Shown here: piece by piece, positions 1 to 8,410 of the stretch
How positions within the stretch are numbered: the stretch's first letter is position 1
Layout of the letters: every line of letters begins with the position of its first letter
Assembly (NCBI RefSeq): GCF_009707385.1
Contig: NZ_CP046115.1
Span: 3,100,001 to 3,164,000 of the forward strand
Direction: 5' to 3'
DNA from: Klebsiella oxytoca
GTDB taxonomy: Bacteria; Pseudomonadota; Gammaproteobacteria; Enterobacterales; Enterobacteriaceae
Length of the DNA: 64,000 nucleotides
Program-made: the position numbers and the translations under genes
Notes under the pieces: model-generated
Seen by the model: only the letters and a program-made list of their open reading frames with translations
What the model was told of the DNA's origin: nothing
Database searches by the model: none

Positions 1-482
1 GGCCAGTTATGCAGCGCGTAAATGGCATCCATCGGGAAGCGCTCAAACAGCCCGTCCTCCACCATTTTGCGCGCGCCGCCCAGGTTCTCCTCGGCGGGCT
101 GAAAGATAAAGTGAACGGTGCCGCGAAAGCGGCGGGTTTGTGCCAGATGCGCCGCTGTCGCCAGCAGCATCGCGCTGTGACCATCATGGCCGCAGGCGTG
201 CATCACGCCCGGATTTCGCGATTTATAGCTGACATCGCCCAGTTCAGTTATCGGCAGCGCGTCCATATCGGCCCGCAGGCCAATCACCGGACCTGGGCCG
301 TTCTCCAGCGTCGCCACCACCCCGGTACCCGCCAGCCCGCGATACACCGGAAGCCCAAATGAGGCGAGCAGCTCAGCCACCCGGCGCGAGGTTTCCTGTT
401 CCTGATACCCCAGCTCAGGGCAAGCATGAAAATCACGTCGCCAGCGAATGGCCTCAGCGATCAGTGAAGAGGATACTGCCAT
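1..482 (-). CDS. M20D-family amidohydrolase (N-terminal part, cut by window edge)
   Basis: A reading frame not closed inside the window starts at the ATG ending at 482 and runs off the left edge after 160 codons. The translated part carries the M20 metal-site motif HACGHDGH (about residues 95-102; Cys97, His99) and the FQPAEEN motif (about 127-133) with the general-base/metal Glu pair, typical of hippurate or IAA-amino-acid amidohydrolases that hydrolyse N-acyl amino acids in the cytosol. An AAGGAG ribosome site lies 6-7 bases upstream. It is divergent from the MFS gene at 765. The rest of the protein (family length about 370-390) lies outside, so specificity is unknown. An amino-acid ABC transporter downstream of the MFS gene may serve the same substrate class (inference). 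Confidence 0.9.
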   Translation of the reverse strand, partial: MAVSSSLIAEAIRWRRDFHACPELGYQEQETSRRVAELLASFGLPVYRGLAGTGVVATLENGPGPVIGLRADMDALPITELGDVSYKSRNPGVMHACGHDGHSAMLLATAAHLAQTRRFRGTVHFIFQPAEENLGGARKMVEDGLFERFPMDAIYALHNW

Positions 483-764
483 GTCTTACTCCTTTCCTGC
501 ACAGCATCAGCGCTGAACCAGTGTTTTATGCAATTCTTTGGCACTACGGGTAACCCGCTAGCCTATTGGTTATATCCTGTCGCCCGCTCGCTGACAACTT
601 CCGCCAAACCCAGCGCCAGCGCGCCCGCGCGCGGCATCCCGCCTGCACTGCGTTTTTTTGTAGTCATATCAACGGTGACATAAGGCGTGCGATTAATTAT
701 TATGCAGCTATACTGGCATTTTGCCGAACAATTCACTCTTCAGACCTCCTTAACCGGAAATAAA

Positions 765-1970
765 ATGTTCAACCCAGAGCAGAATCGCCTTGCCCCCACG
801 CTGGCGATGATCATGGCGGCTTCATTAGTGGGATTTATCACCGGATACACGGTGCCTTTAATCAGTCTTGAGCTGGCCCAACAGCAAATAGATACCATTT
901 ACGTCGGCCTGCTGGCCGCGCTACCGCCAGCGGGGATGATGATCTCCTCCTTCCTCTCACCTGCGCTGTGCCGGCGCTTCGAGATGGGGCTTCTGCTCTC
1001 CGTTAGCCTGGTGGCGCTGGCGGCGGCTACGATCGCCTCCTGCCTGTCGTTTGATATGATTCATCTCCTGCTACCGCGTCTGGTTACCGGCCTGGCTTCG
1101 GGGATGATTATTGTTATTGACGAAAGCTGGATTACCGGCGGCGCGGCGGGTAAGAATCGGGCAACGCTGACCGGTATTTATGCTTCCGCCTTTACCGGCT
1201 GCCAGCTGGCGGGGCCGCTGCTGATCTCCGCCGGAGAGGCGTATCAATCCTGGACCCTGCTGCTTGTCGGGCTGGTGACCCTCGCCTGCCTGCTGATGCT
1301 GCGTCATCTGCCTTCCGGCAGCCGCGAGCGGCTTGCTGAGCGCGCCAGCTGGCGCAGCCTCGGCGCCTTTTTACCGGTGCTGGCTTCCGGCGTCTTCTGT
1401 TTTGCCTTTTTTGATGCCAGCATTCTGGCGCTGCTGCCGTTGTATGGGATGGATAAAGGGCTAAGTGAAGTCACGGCGGTGCTGCTGGTAACGGTGGTAT
1501 TGACCGGCGACGCCGTATTCCAGGCGCCGCTGGGCTGGATTGCCGACCGCTTCGGCATCCGCCGCGTACATCTGACCTGCGCGGTGGTCTTCTGCCTCGC
1601 CCTGCTGGCCCTGCCGTTTCTACTGGCGTCGCATATCCAGCTGATTGTCGGCTGCCTGCTTCTCGGCGCCGCGGCGGGGGCGCTCTATACTCTGTCGCTG
1701 GTTCGCGCCGGGAAAACCTTCTCCGGGCAGAAGCTGATTATGATCAACGCCCTGCTGGGGTTCTTTTGGTCTGCGGGCAGCGTGGCTGGCCCGGTGGTCA
1801 GCGGTTTGCTAATCAGCGTTTCGGGCTATGACGGCCTGCTGATTACGCTGTTTGCCAGCGGCGCGCTGTTCCTGCTGATTCAGTGCCTGGGTAAAAACGA
1901 AAAAGCGCTGCTGGCCAACGAACGCGAGCGCGAAGAAGAGATGGACGATATTAGCGAGGCGGCGCAGTAG
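765..1970 (+). CDS. MFS transporter, YcaD-like drug/metabolite exporter type
   Basis: A 401-residue protein with about twelve hydrophobic segments, typical of the major facilitator superfamily, in the inner membrane. The loop GWIADRFGIRRVHL (about residues 252-265) is the second-half copy of the MFS loop motif. The C-terminus is a charged tail (EREREEEMDD). I chose the ATG at 765 because a GGAAA lies just upstream and the extra 26 residues of the longer frame look like leader sequence. The substrate is unknown. The gene stands alone, convergent with the amino-acid ABC operon and divergent from the amidohydrolase, so an efflux or uptake role in that pathway is only inferred from position. Confidence 0.8.
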   Translation: MFNPEQNRLAPTLAMIMAASLVGFITGYTVPLISLELAQQQIDTIYVGLLAALPPAGMMISSFLSPALCRRFEMGLLLSVSLVALAAATIASCLSFDMIHLLLPRLVTGLASGMIIVIDESWITGGAAGKNRATLTGIYASAFTGCQLAGPLLISAGEAYQSWTLLLVGLVTLACLLMLRHLPSGSRERLAERASWRSLGAFLPVLASGVFCFAFFDASILALLPLYGMDKGLSEVTAVLLVTVVLTGDAVFQAPLGWIADRFGIRRVHLTCAVVFCLALLALPFLLASHIQLIVGCLLLGAAAGALYTLSLVRAGKTFSGQKLIMINALLGFFWSAGSVAGPVVSGLLISVSGYDGLLITLFASGALFLLIQCLGKNEKALLANEREREEEMDDISEAAQ

Positions 1971-2036
1971 CGCTTAAGGGTCCGGTAGTCACGCTTTAAG
2001 AGGACGAAAGCGCTTTCACCTTCCGTAAGATCTTCT

Positions 2037-2063
2037 CCCCGGCGGCGCAGCCGCGCGCCGGGG
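2037..2063. terminator. GC-rich hairpin between converging genes
   Basis: An inverted repeat with arms CCCCGGCG and CGCCGGGG lies between the MFS stop and the ABC ATPase stop. It has no clear T-run on either side, so it may be a terminator for the converging genes or a REP-like element. Confidence 0.45.
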
Positions 2064-2073
2064 TCGTTGTCGA

Positions 2074-2796
2074 TTACAGCACTTTACTCAAAAACTCGGC
2101 GGTACGCGGGTTAGTCGGCGCGCCAAAGATCTGCGCCGGTTTACCCTCTTCCTGAATGATGCCCTGGTCGATAAAAATAACCCGGTCGGCCACTTCGCGG
2201 GCAAAGCCCATTTCGTGGGTCACAATAACCATCGTCATCCCTTCGCTGGCGAGATTTTTCATCACCTCCAGCACGTCGCCCACCAGCTCAGGATCGAGCG
2301 CCGAGGTGGGCTCATCGAACAGCATAATCGATGGCTTCATCGCCAGCGCCCGCGCGATGGCCACGCGCTGCTGCTGGCCGCCTGAGAGGCTGGAGGGCCA
2401 GGCGTCACGCTTGTCGCTCAGCCCAACCTTCGCCAGCAGCTCTTCCGCCAGATGCGTCGCCTCCGCTCGCGGCATACCGCGCAGGCTCATCGGGGCCATA
2501 ATCAGGTTTTCCAGCACCGTTTTATGCGGAAACAGATTAAAACGCTGAAAAACCATACCGACGCTTTCCCGCATCTTATTAAGGTTGGTGGCGCGATCGT
2601 GGACGGCAAAGCCGTTCACCTCAACCTCGCCTTCGCTGACGGTTTCCAGCGCGTTCATGCAGCGCAGAAAGGTGCTTTTTCCGGAACCGGACGGGCCAAT
2701 AATGCAAACCACTTCCTGCGGCTTGATGTCGCAGCTGATGCCGCGCAGAACGTGGCTGTCGCCGAAGCGCTTGTGCAGATTGTTAATGTGAATCAC
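2074..2796 (-). CDS. Polar amino-acid ABC transporter ATP-binding protein
   Basis: A GlnQ/HisP-type ATPase of 240 residues that energises import of a polar amino acid at the inner membrane. Visible motifs are Walker [10 protein letters not shown] (about residues 35-43), the signature SLSGGQQQR (about 134-142) and Walker [13 protein letters not shown] (about 155-166). I favour a GTG start at 2796, giving the family N-terminus [12 protein letters not shown]; an in-frame TTG at 2805 sits too close to the AGAGG ribosome site. It is the last gene of a three-gene operon and overlaps the end of the permease gene. The substrate cannot be told from the ATPase. Confidence 0.92.
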   Translation of the reverse strand: MIHINNLHKRFGDSHVLRGISCDIKPQEVVCIIGPSGSGKSTFLRCMNALETVSEGEVEVNGFAVHDRATNLNKMRESVGMVFQRFNLFPHKTVLENLIMAPMSLRGMPRAEATHLAEELLAKVGLSDKRDAWPSSLSGGQQQRVAIARALAMKPSIMLFDEPTSALDPELVGDVLEVMKNLASEGMTMVIVTHEMGFAREVADRVIFIDQGIIQEEGKPAQIFGAPTNPRTAEFLSKVL

Positions 2797-3547
2797 TTTT
2801 GCCAAACCTCTTTTCCAGACGGTTAACCAGCTGCGCCAGCAGGAAAGTAATAACCCAGTACACCAGAGAGATGGTCAGGTAGGGTTCCCAGTAGGTGGCA
2901 TAAGCGCCGGAAACGGTGCGCGCGGCGTAGGCCAGGTCCGCCAGGCCGATGGCCGACGCCAGCGAGGAATCTTTAACGATGGCGATAGCGTTGTTGCCCA
3001 GCGGCGGCAGAATGCGGCGAAACGCCTGCGGCAGAATCACCTGACGCATGGTTTTCCACCACGGCATTCCCAGCGCGCGGGAGGCTTCCATTTGCCCCTT
3101 ATCGATCGACTGGATCCCGGCGCGGAAAATCTCCGATACGTAGGCCCCGGCGTTCAGCGTAATCGCCACGATGCAGGAGAGAAACGCGCCGTAGTTAGAG
3201 CGCAGCTCGCGGGCAAAATCGGCGCTCATCATGCCGCTGGTGACCAGCAGTCCGTCGCGGGGGTTGATAAACAGCGGCACCAGCGCAAAGTGCACCACCA
3301 TAATTTGCACGAACAGCGGCGTGCCGCGGAACGCGCTGACGTAAAAGCGCACCGGAAACTGTACCAGGTAACGCAGAACGTATTTCCATACCCCGTGCTC
3401 GGCTTTCGCCATTCGCCCCAGCCCGAGGGTTAACCCCCACAGGGTGCCAAGGATCACGCAGATAATGGTACATTTAATGGTCATCAGGGCACCGTCCATA
3501 AACAGCGGACCGTACTCCTCAATGATCTCCCAACGGAATCCCGTCAT
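2783..3547 (-). CDS. Polar amino-acid ABC transporter permease
   Basis: A 254-residue HisM/GlnP-family inner-membrane permease with about five membrane segments. The EAA loop that contacts the ATPase is visible as [23 protein letters not shown] (split here for reading: [11 protein letters not shown], then [14 protein letters not shown]). It lies 65 bases downstream of the binding-protein gene and overlaps the ATPase gene. Only one permease gene is present, so the membrane part is probably a homodimer. A terminator-like hairpin just upstream should lower its expression relative to the binding protein. Confidence 0.92.
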   Translation of the reverse strand: MTGFRWEIIEEYGPLFMDGALMTIKCTIICVILGTLWGLTLGLGRMAKAEHGVWKYVLRYLVQFPVRFYVSAFRGTPLFVQIMVVHFALVPLFINPRDGLLVTSGMMSADFARELRSNYGAFLSCIVAITLNAGAYVSEIFRAGIQSIDKGQMEASRALGMPWWKTMRQVILPQAFRRILPPLGNNAIAIVKDSSLASAIGLADLAYAARTVSGAYATYWEPYLTISLVYWVITFLLAQLVNRLEKRFGKSDSH

Positions 3548-3565
3548 AGCCCTTCCCTAAAAAAT

Positions 3566-3592
3566 ACGGCTATCGTCAGAGTCGATAGCCGT
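3566..3592 (-). terminator. Intra-operon attenuating terminator
   Basis: Arms ACGGCTATCG and CGATAGCCGT enclose a 7-base loop. Read on the minus strand the stem is followed by ATTTTTTAG, a good intrinsic terminator. It lies between the binding-protein gene and the permease gene, a layout that usually gives excess binding protein. Confidence 0.75.
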
Positions 3593-3612
3593 GATGTAAA
3601 CAACAATGCGAA

Positions 3613-4380
3613 TTACTGCGCTGGCAGCGTCGGGACGTTCTCGTCAAACCAGGTTTTATAGATTTTGGCGTAGGTGCCGTCAGCGATGATTTTCTGTAAC
3701 CCGGCGTTGATTTTCGCCTGTAGTTCGCTGTTGCCTTTGGCGACCGCAATACCGAAATACTGACGCTCAAATTTGGCATCCGGCACCAGCTTGAACTGCT
3801 TCTCCGGGTGCTGCTTGATGTAATATTTCACCACGCCGACGTCGCCTACCGCCGCGCTCACGCCGTCTTCAAACAGCTCCTGCAGCATCAGCGGGGTATT
3901 ATCAAAACGCTTGATTGAGGTGCTGTTCTTGCCGAGCACCTCGGAAACCACAATATCGCCGGTGCTGGAGTTCACCACGCCGACTTTCTCGCTTTTCAGC
4001 GCTTCAAGAGAGGCCACTTTCGAATCCGCCGGCACGACAATTGACTGTTCGGCCGGGAAATAAGGGGCAGAGAAGTCAACCATTTGCTTACGTTTATCGG
4101 TGATGGTGATCCCGGAGATAATAATGTCGCGATCGCCGGTGCCGAGGGTGGCGAAAATCCCTTCCCACGGGGTATTAACCAGTTTGATATCAAAGTTTTC
4201 CGCTTTAGCGATCGCTTTGATGATATCGATATCAAAACCTTCCAGCTGTTTCTGGCTGTTCTCGAACTCAAACGGGCGATAGGTTCCGCCGGAGCCCACC
4301 ACGTAAGTTTGTTGTGCCGCGTGGGCGGTGCCGATCATTGCCGCGACCAGGCAGCATGCTTTCATCAAATTCTTAACCAT
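3613..4380 (-). CDS. Polar amino-acid ABC transporter substrate-binding protein
   Basis: A 255-residue periplasmic protein of the SBP_bac_3 family, first gene of the transporter operon. A Sec signal peptide ends at about residue 22 (GTAHA|AQQ). Family features are YRPFEFEN near the start of the mature protein, GFDIDIIKAIA (about 49-59), and the segment GDRDIIISGITITDKRKQMVDFS (about residues 77-99, quoted in part) in which the Arg-bearing loop binds the substrate carboxylate. The ligand may be a cationic or polar amino acid; I cannot decide which. An inverted repeat lies in the promoter region, and an RpiR-type regulator gene lies directly upstream on the same strand. Confidence 0.92.
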   Translation of the reverse strand: MVKNLMKACCLVAAMIGTAHAAQQTYVVGSGGTYRPFEFENSQKQLEGFDIDIIKAIAKAENFDIKLVNTPWEGIFATLGTGDRDIIISGITITDKRKQMVDFSAPYFPAEQSIVVPADSKVASLEALKSEKVGVVNSSTGDIVVSEVLGKNSTSIKRFDNTPLMLQELFEDGVSAAVGDVGVVKYYIKQHPEKQFKLVPDAKFERQYFGIAVAKGNSELQAKINAGLQKIIADGTYAKIYKTWFDENVPTLPAQ

Positions 4381-4392
4381 GACAACTCCGTT

Positions 4393-4413
4393 TTATGCAT
4401 TAATTTTGCATAA
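4393..4413. promoter_or_regulatory. Inverted repeat upstream of the amino-acid ABC operon
   Basis: Perfect 7-base arms TTATGCA and TGCATAA are separated by 7 AT-rich bases, 12 bases upstream of the binding-protein start. It could be an operator for the neighbouring RpiR regulator or a divergent ARG-box (the usual ARG-box half is TGAAT, here TGCAT). No binding protein can be assigned from sequence. Confidence 0.45.
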
Positions 4414-4475
4414 AAATACACACAGTCAGCATAGCATGCAACCGGAAACCGTTCCGTCGGTAAATTATCTGCCGT

Positions 4476-5375
4476 TTAGCTTCTTTTACCGCCTGACTTA
4501 CCAATAGCCCGATGTAATTCATCGATCCGCTTCATCGATTTCACCGTTTTTTGCGGCGCGGTGGAGGCCACCGACAGCACGATCATCTCCAGGCAAACCA
4601 GCACCGTCCCGTGCAGCGGCACCCGCCCGTTATCGCCGCCGCGCGGCACGTTTATCACCACCTGCGCCTCCTGGCTAAAGCGAGAGTCCAGCGCCTGCGT
4701 GAGCAAAATCGCCGGGATCCCCAGACGCCGGGCCTCGCGTAAGGTGGTCATTCCCTCCCGGTGCGGCGACTTTTGCCCCATCATAATCAGCACATCGCCG
4801 CGCTGCAGGCCAATCAGCTGCTCGGCGAGGCTAAAGCCGGTGCGATTCATTACGTACGAAGGGAGGCCGATGCGGTTCAGCAGCCTGGCGGTATATTCCG
4901 CCAGAATACCCGAGGCGCCGATCCCGAAAATCCCCACCTGACGGGCGTCGGTGAGCAGCGCCACCGCCTGGGCCACCGCCGCGCGGTTGTCGGGGCGCGA
5001 CAGCACTTCGCAGGCGCGCTGGTGCCCTTCAAGCACGAAATTGATGCTCGAATCGACATCGCTGGAGAGCGCACCAACCGTCGAGATCATCTTTTCCGAC
5101 GAAGTCACCGACGGGCCAAACCAGCGCTCCATAGTCTGCTTCAGTTCACGTAGTCCGGCGAAACCGAGCGCCTGGATTGCGCGTACCACCGTGGCGTCCG
5201 AAGTATTGGTCGCGTTCGCTATCTCCATAGCCGTACGCTCCAGCACCGCTTCGCGGTTATCATTGATATAGGTCACCACCGCCAGCAAACGCGGCGACAG
5301 CTGGTGCGCGCGGGCGCGAAAACGTTCGCCGAACAGGTCAACCCGCCCCTTCTCTCTTTTGATCACCGTTTTCAT
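4476..5375 (-). CDS. RpiR/MurR-family transcriptional regulator with SIS domain
   Basis: A 299-residue regulator. Residues about 10-85 form the RpiR helix-turn-helix domain (…NTSDATVVRAIQALGF…) and residues about 125-255 a sugar-isomerase (SIS) domain containing IFGIGASGILAEYTARLL, which in this family senses a phosphosugar or related ligand. Its ATG overlaps the TGA of the siderophore-binding protein gene (ATGA, 4 bases), so it is translated as the fifth gene of the siderophore operon. It is also 95 bases upstream of the amino-acid transporter operon on the same strand, which is the more usual kind of RpiR target. Its target and effector are not known. Confidence 0.88.
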   Translation of the reverse strand: MKTVIKREKGRVDLFGERFRARAHQLSPRLLAVVTYINDNREAVLERTAMEIANATNTSDATVVRAIQALGFAGLRELKQTMERWFGPSVTSSEKMISTVGALSSDVDSSINFVLEGHQRACEVLSRPDNRAAVAQAVALLTDARQVGIFGIGASGILAEYTARLLNRIGLPSYVMNRTGFSLAEQLIGLQRGDVLIMMGQKSPHREGMTTLREARRLGIPAILLTQALDSRFSQEAQVVINVPRGGDNGRVPLHGTVLVCLEMIVLSVASTAPQKTVKSMKRIDELHRAIGKSGGKRS

Positions 5376-6319
5376 TTCAGCCCCTCGGGCAAAGGCCGAC
5401 CGGCAATATGCGACTGCACCTGGGCGACCATCAGCGACAGCGCGGCGTAGGAGTTAGAGATAACCTCCTCGCGCGGCAGCAAAATATAGCGCCCGGTGCG
5501 GCAGGCGCGCATAAAGTCGCACCAGCCGGGCATCACGCCCTCCATCGCCTGCAGCTCATCCTGCGGCCTGCCGCCGGTATCGGAACGCCAGGTGGCAAAC
5601 ACGAAATCGGCGTCCAGCGCCGGCAGCTGCTCGGCGCTGACGTCAATACGCTGGCCATCGGGGATGTTGTCGATCAGCGGCGGAAAACGAAATCCGGCAT
5701 CGCGCAGCACGCGGCCCAGCGCATGATAGGCGTGATGCACGGTAACCTTGCCGTTGTTGGCCTGAATCACCGAAACAACGATTTTTTGCGTGTCCACCAT
5801 CGACTTCAGTTGGGCTATCTGCGCCTGATAGCGGCGTTCGAGAATCAATAGCCGCGGCTGGGTGCCGGTGAGCTGCGCCAGCTTGCTATAGATGCGCGGC
5901 GCGCTACCCTGCAGGTGGTCGATGCTGACCGTTGGCGCAATCTTCTCCAGCTGCTCCACCGAAACGTGGCGGCTGGGCTCGGTAATAATCAGATCCGGTT
6001 TCGCGGCGGCCACCGCTTCGAGGTCGATATCCGCCGTGCCGATAAACTGAATCGAGCTATTATCGAAATCAACGCCGGTTAGCTGCGCGCTGGCGCGTAA
6101 AAAGTGGCTGCCGTCCGGGCGGGTCCGGCCATGGCTGGCTACCGGCGGGACGCCAAGCTCGATCAGCGGAATGGTGATATCCAGGTCGTGCATTGACACA
6201 ATGCGCTGCGGGTGTAGCGGAACGGTTACCGTGCGACCTAAGTCGTCGGTAAAGGTTTGCGTATCGGCGGCCGAGGCGACGCCCGCCAGCAGCACCAGCA
6301 GAGAAATGAACCAACGCAT
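5372..6319 (-). CDS. Siderophore/iron ABC transporter periplasmic binding protein
   Basis: A 315-residue FecB/FhuD-type (TroA superfamily) binding protein that would carry a ferric siderophore from the outer-membrane receptor to the permeases. The ATG at 6319 gives a Sec signal MRWFISLLVLLAGVASAA; the longer open frame adds 42 unlikely residues. The mature part begins TFTDDLGRTVTVP…QRIVSMHD, the classic start of this family, and contains KPDLIITEPS (about 109-118). It follows the two FecCD permease genes by about 16 bases and overlaps the RpiR gene. The ligand is unknown; Fur-like sites in the shared promoter region support an iron role. Confidence 0.9.
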   Translation of the reverse strand: MRWFISLLVLLAGVASAADTQTFTDDLGRTVTVPLHPQRIVSMHDLDITIPLIELGVPPVASHGRTRPDGSHFLRASAQLTGVDFDNSSIQFIGTADIDLEAVAAAKPDLIITEPSRHVSVEQLEKIAPTVSIDHLQGSAPRIYSKLAQLTGTQPRLLILERRYQAQIAQLKSMVDTQKIVVSVIQANNGKVTVHHAYHALGRVLRDAGFRFPPLIDNIPDGQRIDVSAEQLPALDADFVFATWRSDTGGRPQDELQAMEGVMPGWCDFMRACRTGRYILLPREEVISNSYAALSLMVAQVQSHIAGRPLPEGLK

Positions 6320-6335
6320 AGCGATCCTTTTTGAT

Positions 6336-7388
6336 TTACAGGGCGTCACGACGACGCCACAGCAGAACGATAAAAAACGGACAACCGACCAGAGCAATGA
6401 CGATCCCTGCCGGGATCTGCAGCGGCGCGAACGCCAGTCGGCCAATGGTATCGGTGACTAACACCAGCAGCGCGCCAATCAACGCGCTGCCGCAGAGCAG
6501 CGCCACCTGGCCGCCGCGCAGCAGAAAACGCGCCATATGCGGCGCCATCAGGCCAACGAAGCCGAGGCTACCGACGCAGGAGACGCTGGCGGAGGTGAGC
6601 AGCACCGGCGCGAAAAAGCGCAACAGGGTGAGCTGCTGCAGACGTACCCCGAGGCCGATGGCCGTGCGGTCGCCGAGCAGCGCCGCATCGGCGGCCCTGG
6701 CGGTCAAAAAAAGGATCAGCGCCCCGGGCAGCGCCCAGCAGAAGGCGACGGCCAGCAGCGGCCAGGTCGCCGCGTGCAAACTTCCCGCCAGCCAGATCAT
6801 CGCCGTTTGTACATCGCGCACGTCGGCGGTGGTCATAAAAATACCGACCGCCGCCGCCAGCGTCCACGACACGCCGATGCCAATGAGAATAAAGCGCGGG
6901 CGCGAACAATCGCGGGCCAGCGCCAGAACCATCAGCGCCACCAGCACGCCGCCGAGCATTCCCGCCAGCGGCCGCCAGACCAGGCCCACCGCCGGGAAGA
7001 ACAGCACCAGCGCCAGGACGACAATGCTGGCGCCCTCCTTCACGCCGATAAGCCCGGGATCCGCCAGACCGTTGCGGGTAATGCTCTGCATCGCCGCGCC
7101 GGCCAGGCCGAGCATCGCCCCGCACAGCAGCGCCATACACAGCCTCGGCAGGCGGATATCAAACAGAATAAATCGCTGCTGTTCGTCCACGTTTTGCCCA
7201 CCCAGCAGCGCATGGAATAAAGTGCCGGAAGGCAGCGGGAAGCTGCCGCGGGTCAGGCTAAACAGCGCCAGCAGCAGGATAACGAGCAACATGCCGGCAG
7301 CGATTTTTAACGCCGCTGGCCGCAGCAAAAGATGCCGACCGCCGCAGGCAAACGGGCGAAAACCGGCGCGACGAACGGCGCTTTTCAT
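6336..7388 (-). CDS. FecCD-family iron-siderophore ABC permease (second)
   Basis: A 350-residue inner-membrane permease of the BtuC/FecD family with many hydrophobic helices. Family marks are MQSITRNGLADPGLIG (about 89-104) and GFVGLMAPHMARFLL (about 271-285), the latter forming the ATPase-coupling loop. It overlaps the preceding permease gene by 4 bases (ATGA), so the two are translationally coupled and likely form a heterodimeric channel. It starts with an Arg-rich cytosolic N-terminus of about 30 residues. Confidence 0.92.
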   Translation of the reverse strand: MKSAVRRAGFRPFACGGRHLLLRPAALKIAAGMLLVILLLALFSLTRGSFPLPSGTLFHALLGGQNVDEQQRFILFDIRLPRLCMALLCGAMLGLAGAAMQSITRNGLADPGLIGVKEGASIVVLALVLFFPAVGLVWRPLAGMLGGVLVALMVLALARDCSRPRFILIGIGVSWTLAAAVGIFMTTADVRDVQTAMIWLAGSLHAATWPLLAVAFCWALPGALILFLTARAADAALLGDRTAIGLGVRLQQLTLLRFFAPVLLTSASVSCVGSLGFVGLMAPHMARFLLRGGQVALLCGSALIGALLVLVTDTIGRLAFAPLQIPAGIVIALVGCPFFIVLLWRRRDAL

Positions 7389-8410
7389 TTAAAAAATCTC
7401 GCGGCGATAAAAATAAACACCGGCGCCCCCACCAGCGCGGTCATCGCGCCGGTCGCCAGCTCCTGAGGTGCCACCAGGGTGCGGGCGGCGATGTCCGCCA
7501 GTACCAGCACCAGGGCGCCAACCGGCGCGGCCAGCGGCAGCGCCAGACGAATATCTTCGCTAATCAGTCGACGCACCGCGTGGGGGACCACCAGACCGAC
7601 AAAGCCGATCGGCCCGGCCACCGCCACCGCGGAGCCGCACAATAGCGCAATGGCGGCCAGCCCCAGCAGGCGGGTCTGAACGATTTTCACCCCCAGCCCC
7701 AGCGCGACCTTATCGCCCAGCGCCAGCACGTTCAGACGCGGCGCAATGATCAGCGCGATCGTCAGCCCCGCCAGCGCCGGAACCAGCGCAGCGCGCAGCG
7801 TTTGCCAGTTCAGTCCGGCCAGATCGCCCGCCAGCCAGGTACGCATCGCCAGCAGCGTTTGTTCATCAAGGATCAGAATCGCCGCCGTCACCGCCGAGGC
7901 AAACGCCGACAGCGCCACCCCGCACAGGGTAATACGCAGCGGGGTTACGCCGCCGCGACCGGATGACGACAGCAGCATCACGCCGCCAAACAACAGCGCC
8001 GCACCGCAGGCGGCGGTCAGCGGTCTGGCTAACGCCACGCCGCCGAGGCTAATGCCCAGCGCCGATGTCGCCACCACCGCCAGCGAAGCGCCGGCGTTAA
8101 GACCAAGAATATGCGGTTCGCCCAGCGGATTGCGGATCACCGTTTGCAGCAGCAGGCCCGCTACGCCGAGCGCCGCCCCGGTGAGCAGCGCCGCCGCCAG
8201 GCGTACCAGACGTAAATCAACGATAATGCGGTGATCGAAGTTACGCGGATCGTAATGGAGCAGCGCCTGAAGCACCGTTTGCGGGGCAATCCAGCGCGCG
8301 CCAAGACCAAGATGCACCAGCGAGCCGCCAAGCAGCAGTAAACTCAACAGTACCAGCGCCAGCCGTGGCCGGGATTGTCGGCGCGGCAGCAGCAGCGCGG
8401 AGGCGCTCAT
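7385..8410 (-). CDS. FecCD-family iron-siderophore ABC permease (first)
   Basis: A 341-residue inner-membrane permease, partner of the next gene. It has LLLQTVIRNPLGEPHILGLNAG (about residues 85-106, quoted in part), the FecCD signature, and GFVGLVVPHAVRRLI near residue 273. It overlaps both neighbours by 4 bases: its start overlaps the end of the ATPase gene and its stop overlaps the start of the second permease gene. This tight packing shows one transcript from the ATPase gene through to the RpiR regulator. Confidence 0.92.
   Translation of the reverse strand: MSASALLLPRRQSRPRLALVLLSLLLLGGSLVHLGLGARWIAPQTVLQALLHYDPRNFDHRIIVDLRLVRLAAALLTGAALGVAGLLLQTVIRNPLGEPHILGLNAGASLAVVATSALGISLGGVALARPLTAACGAALLFGGVMLLSSSGRGGVTPLRITLCGVALSAFASAVTAAILILDEQTLLAMRTWLAGDLAGLNWQTLRAALVPALAGLTIALIIAPRLNVLALGDKVALGLGVKIVQTRLLGLAAIALLCGSAVAVAGPIGFVGLVVPHAVRRLISEDIRLALPLAAPVGALVLVLADIAARTLVAPQELATGAMTALVGAPVFIFIAARFFK

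Noticed and set aside
6331..7392. 353-codon open frame opposite the FecCD permease gene
   Set aside because: Low-complexity Ser/Arg/Pro-rich translation typical of a GC-rich antisense frame; the other strand is a clear permease.
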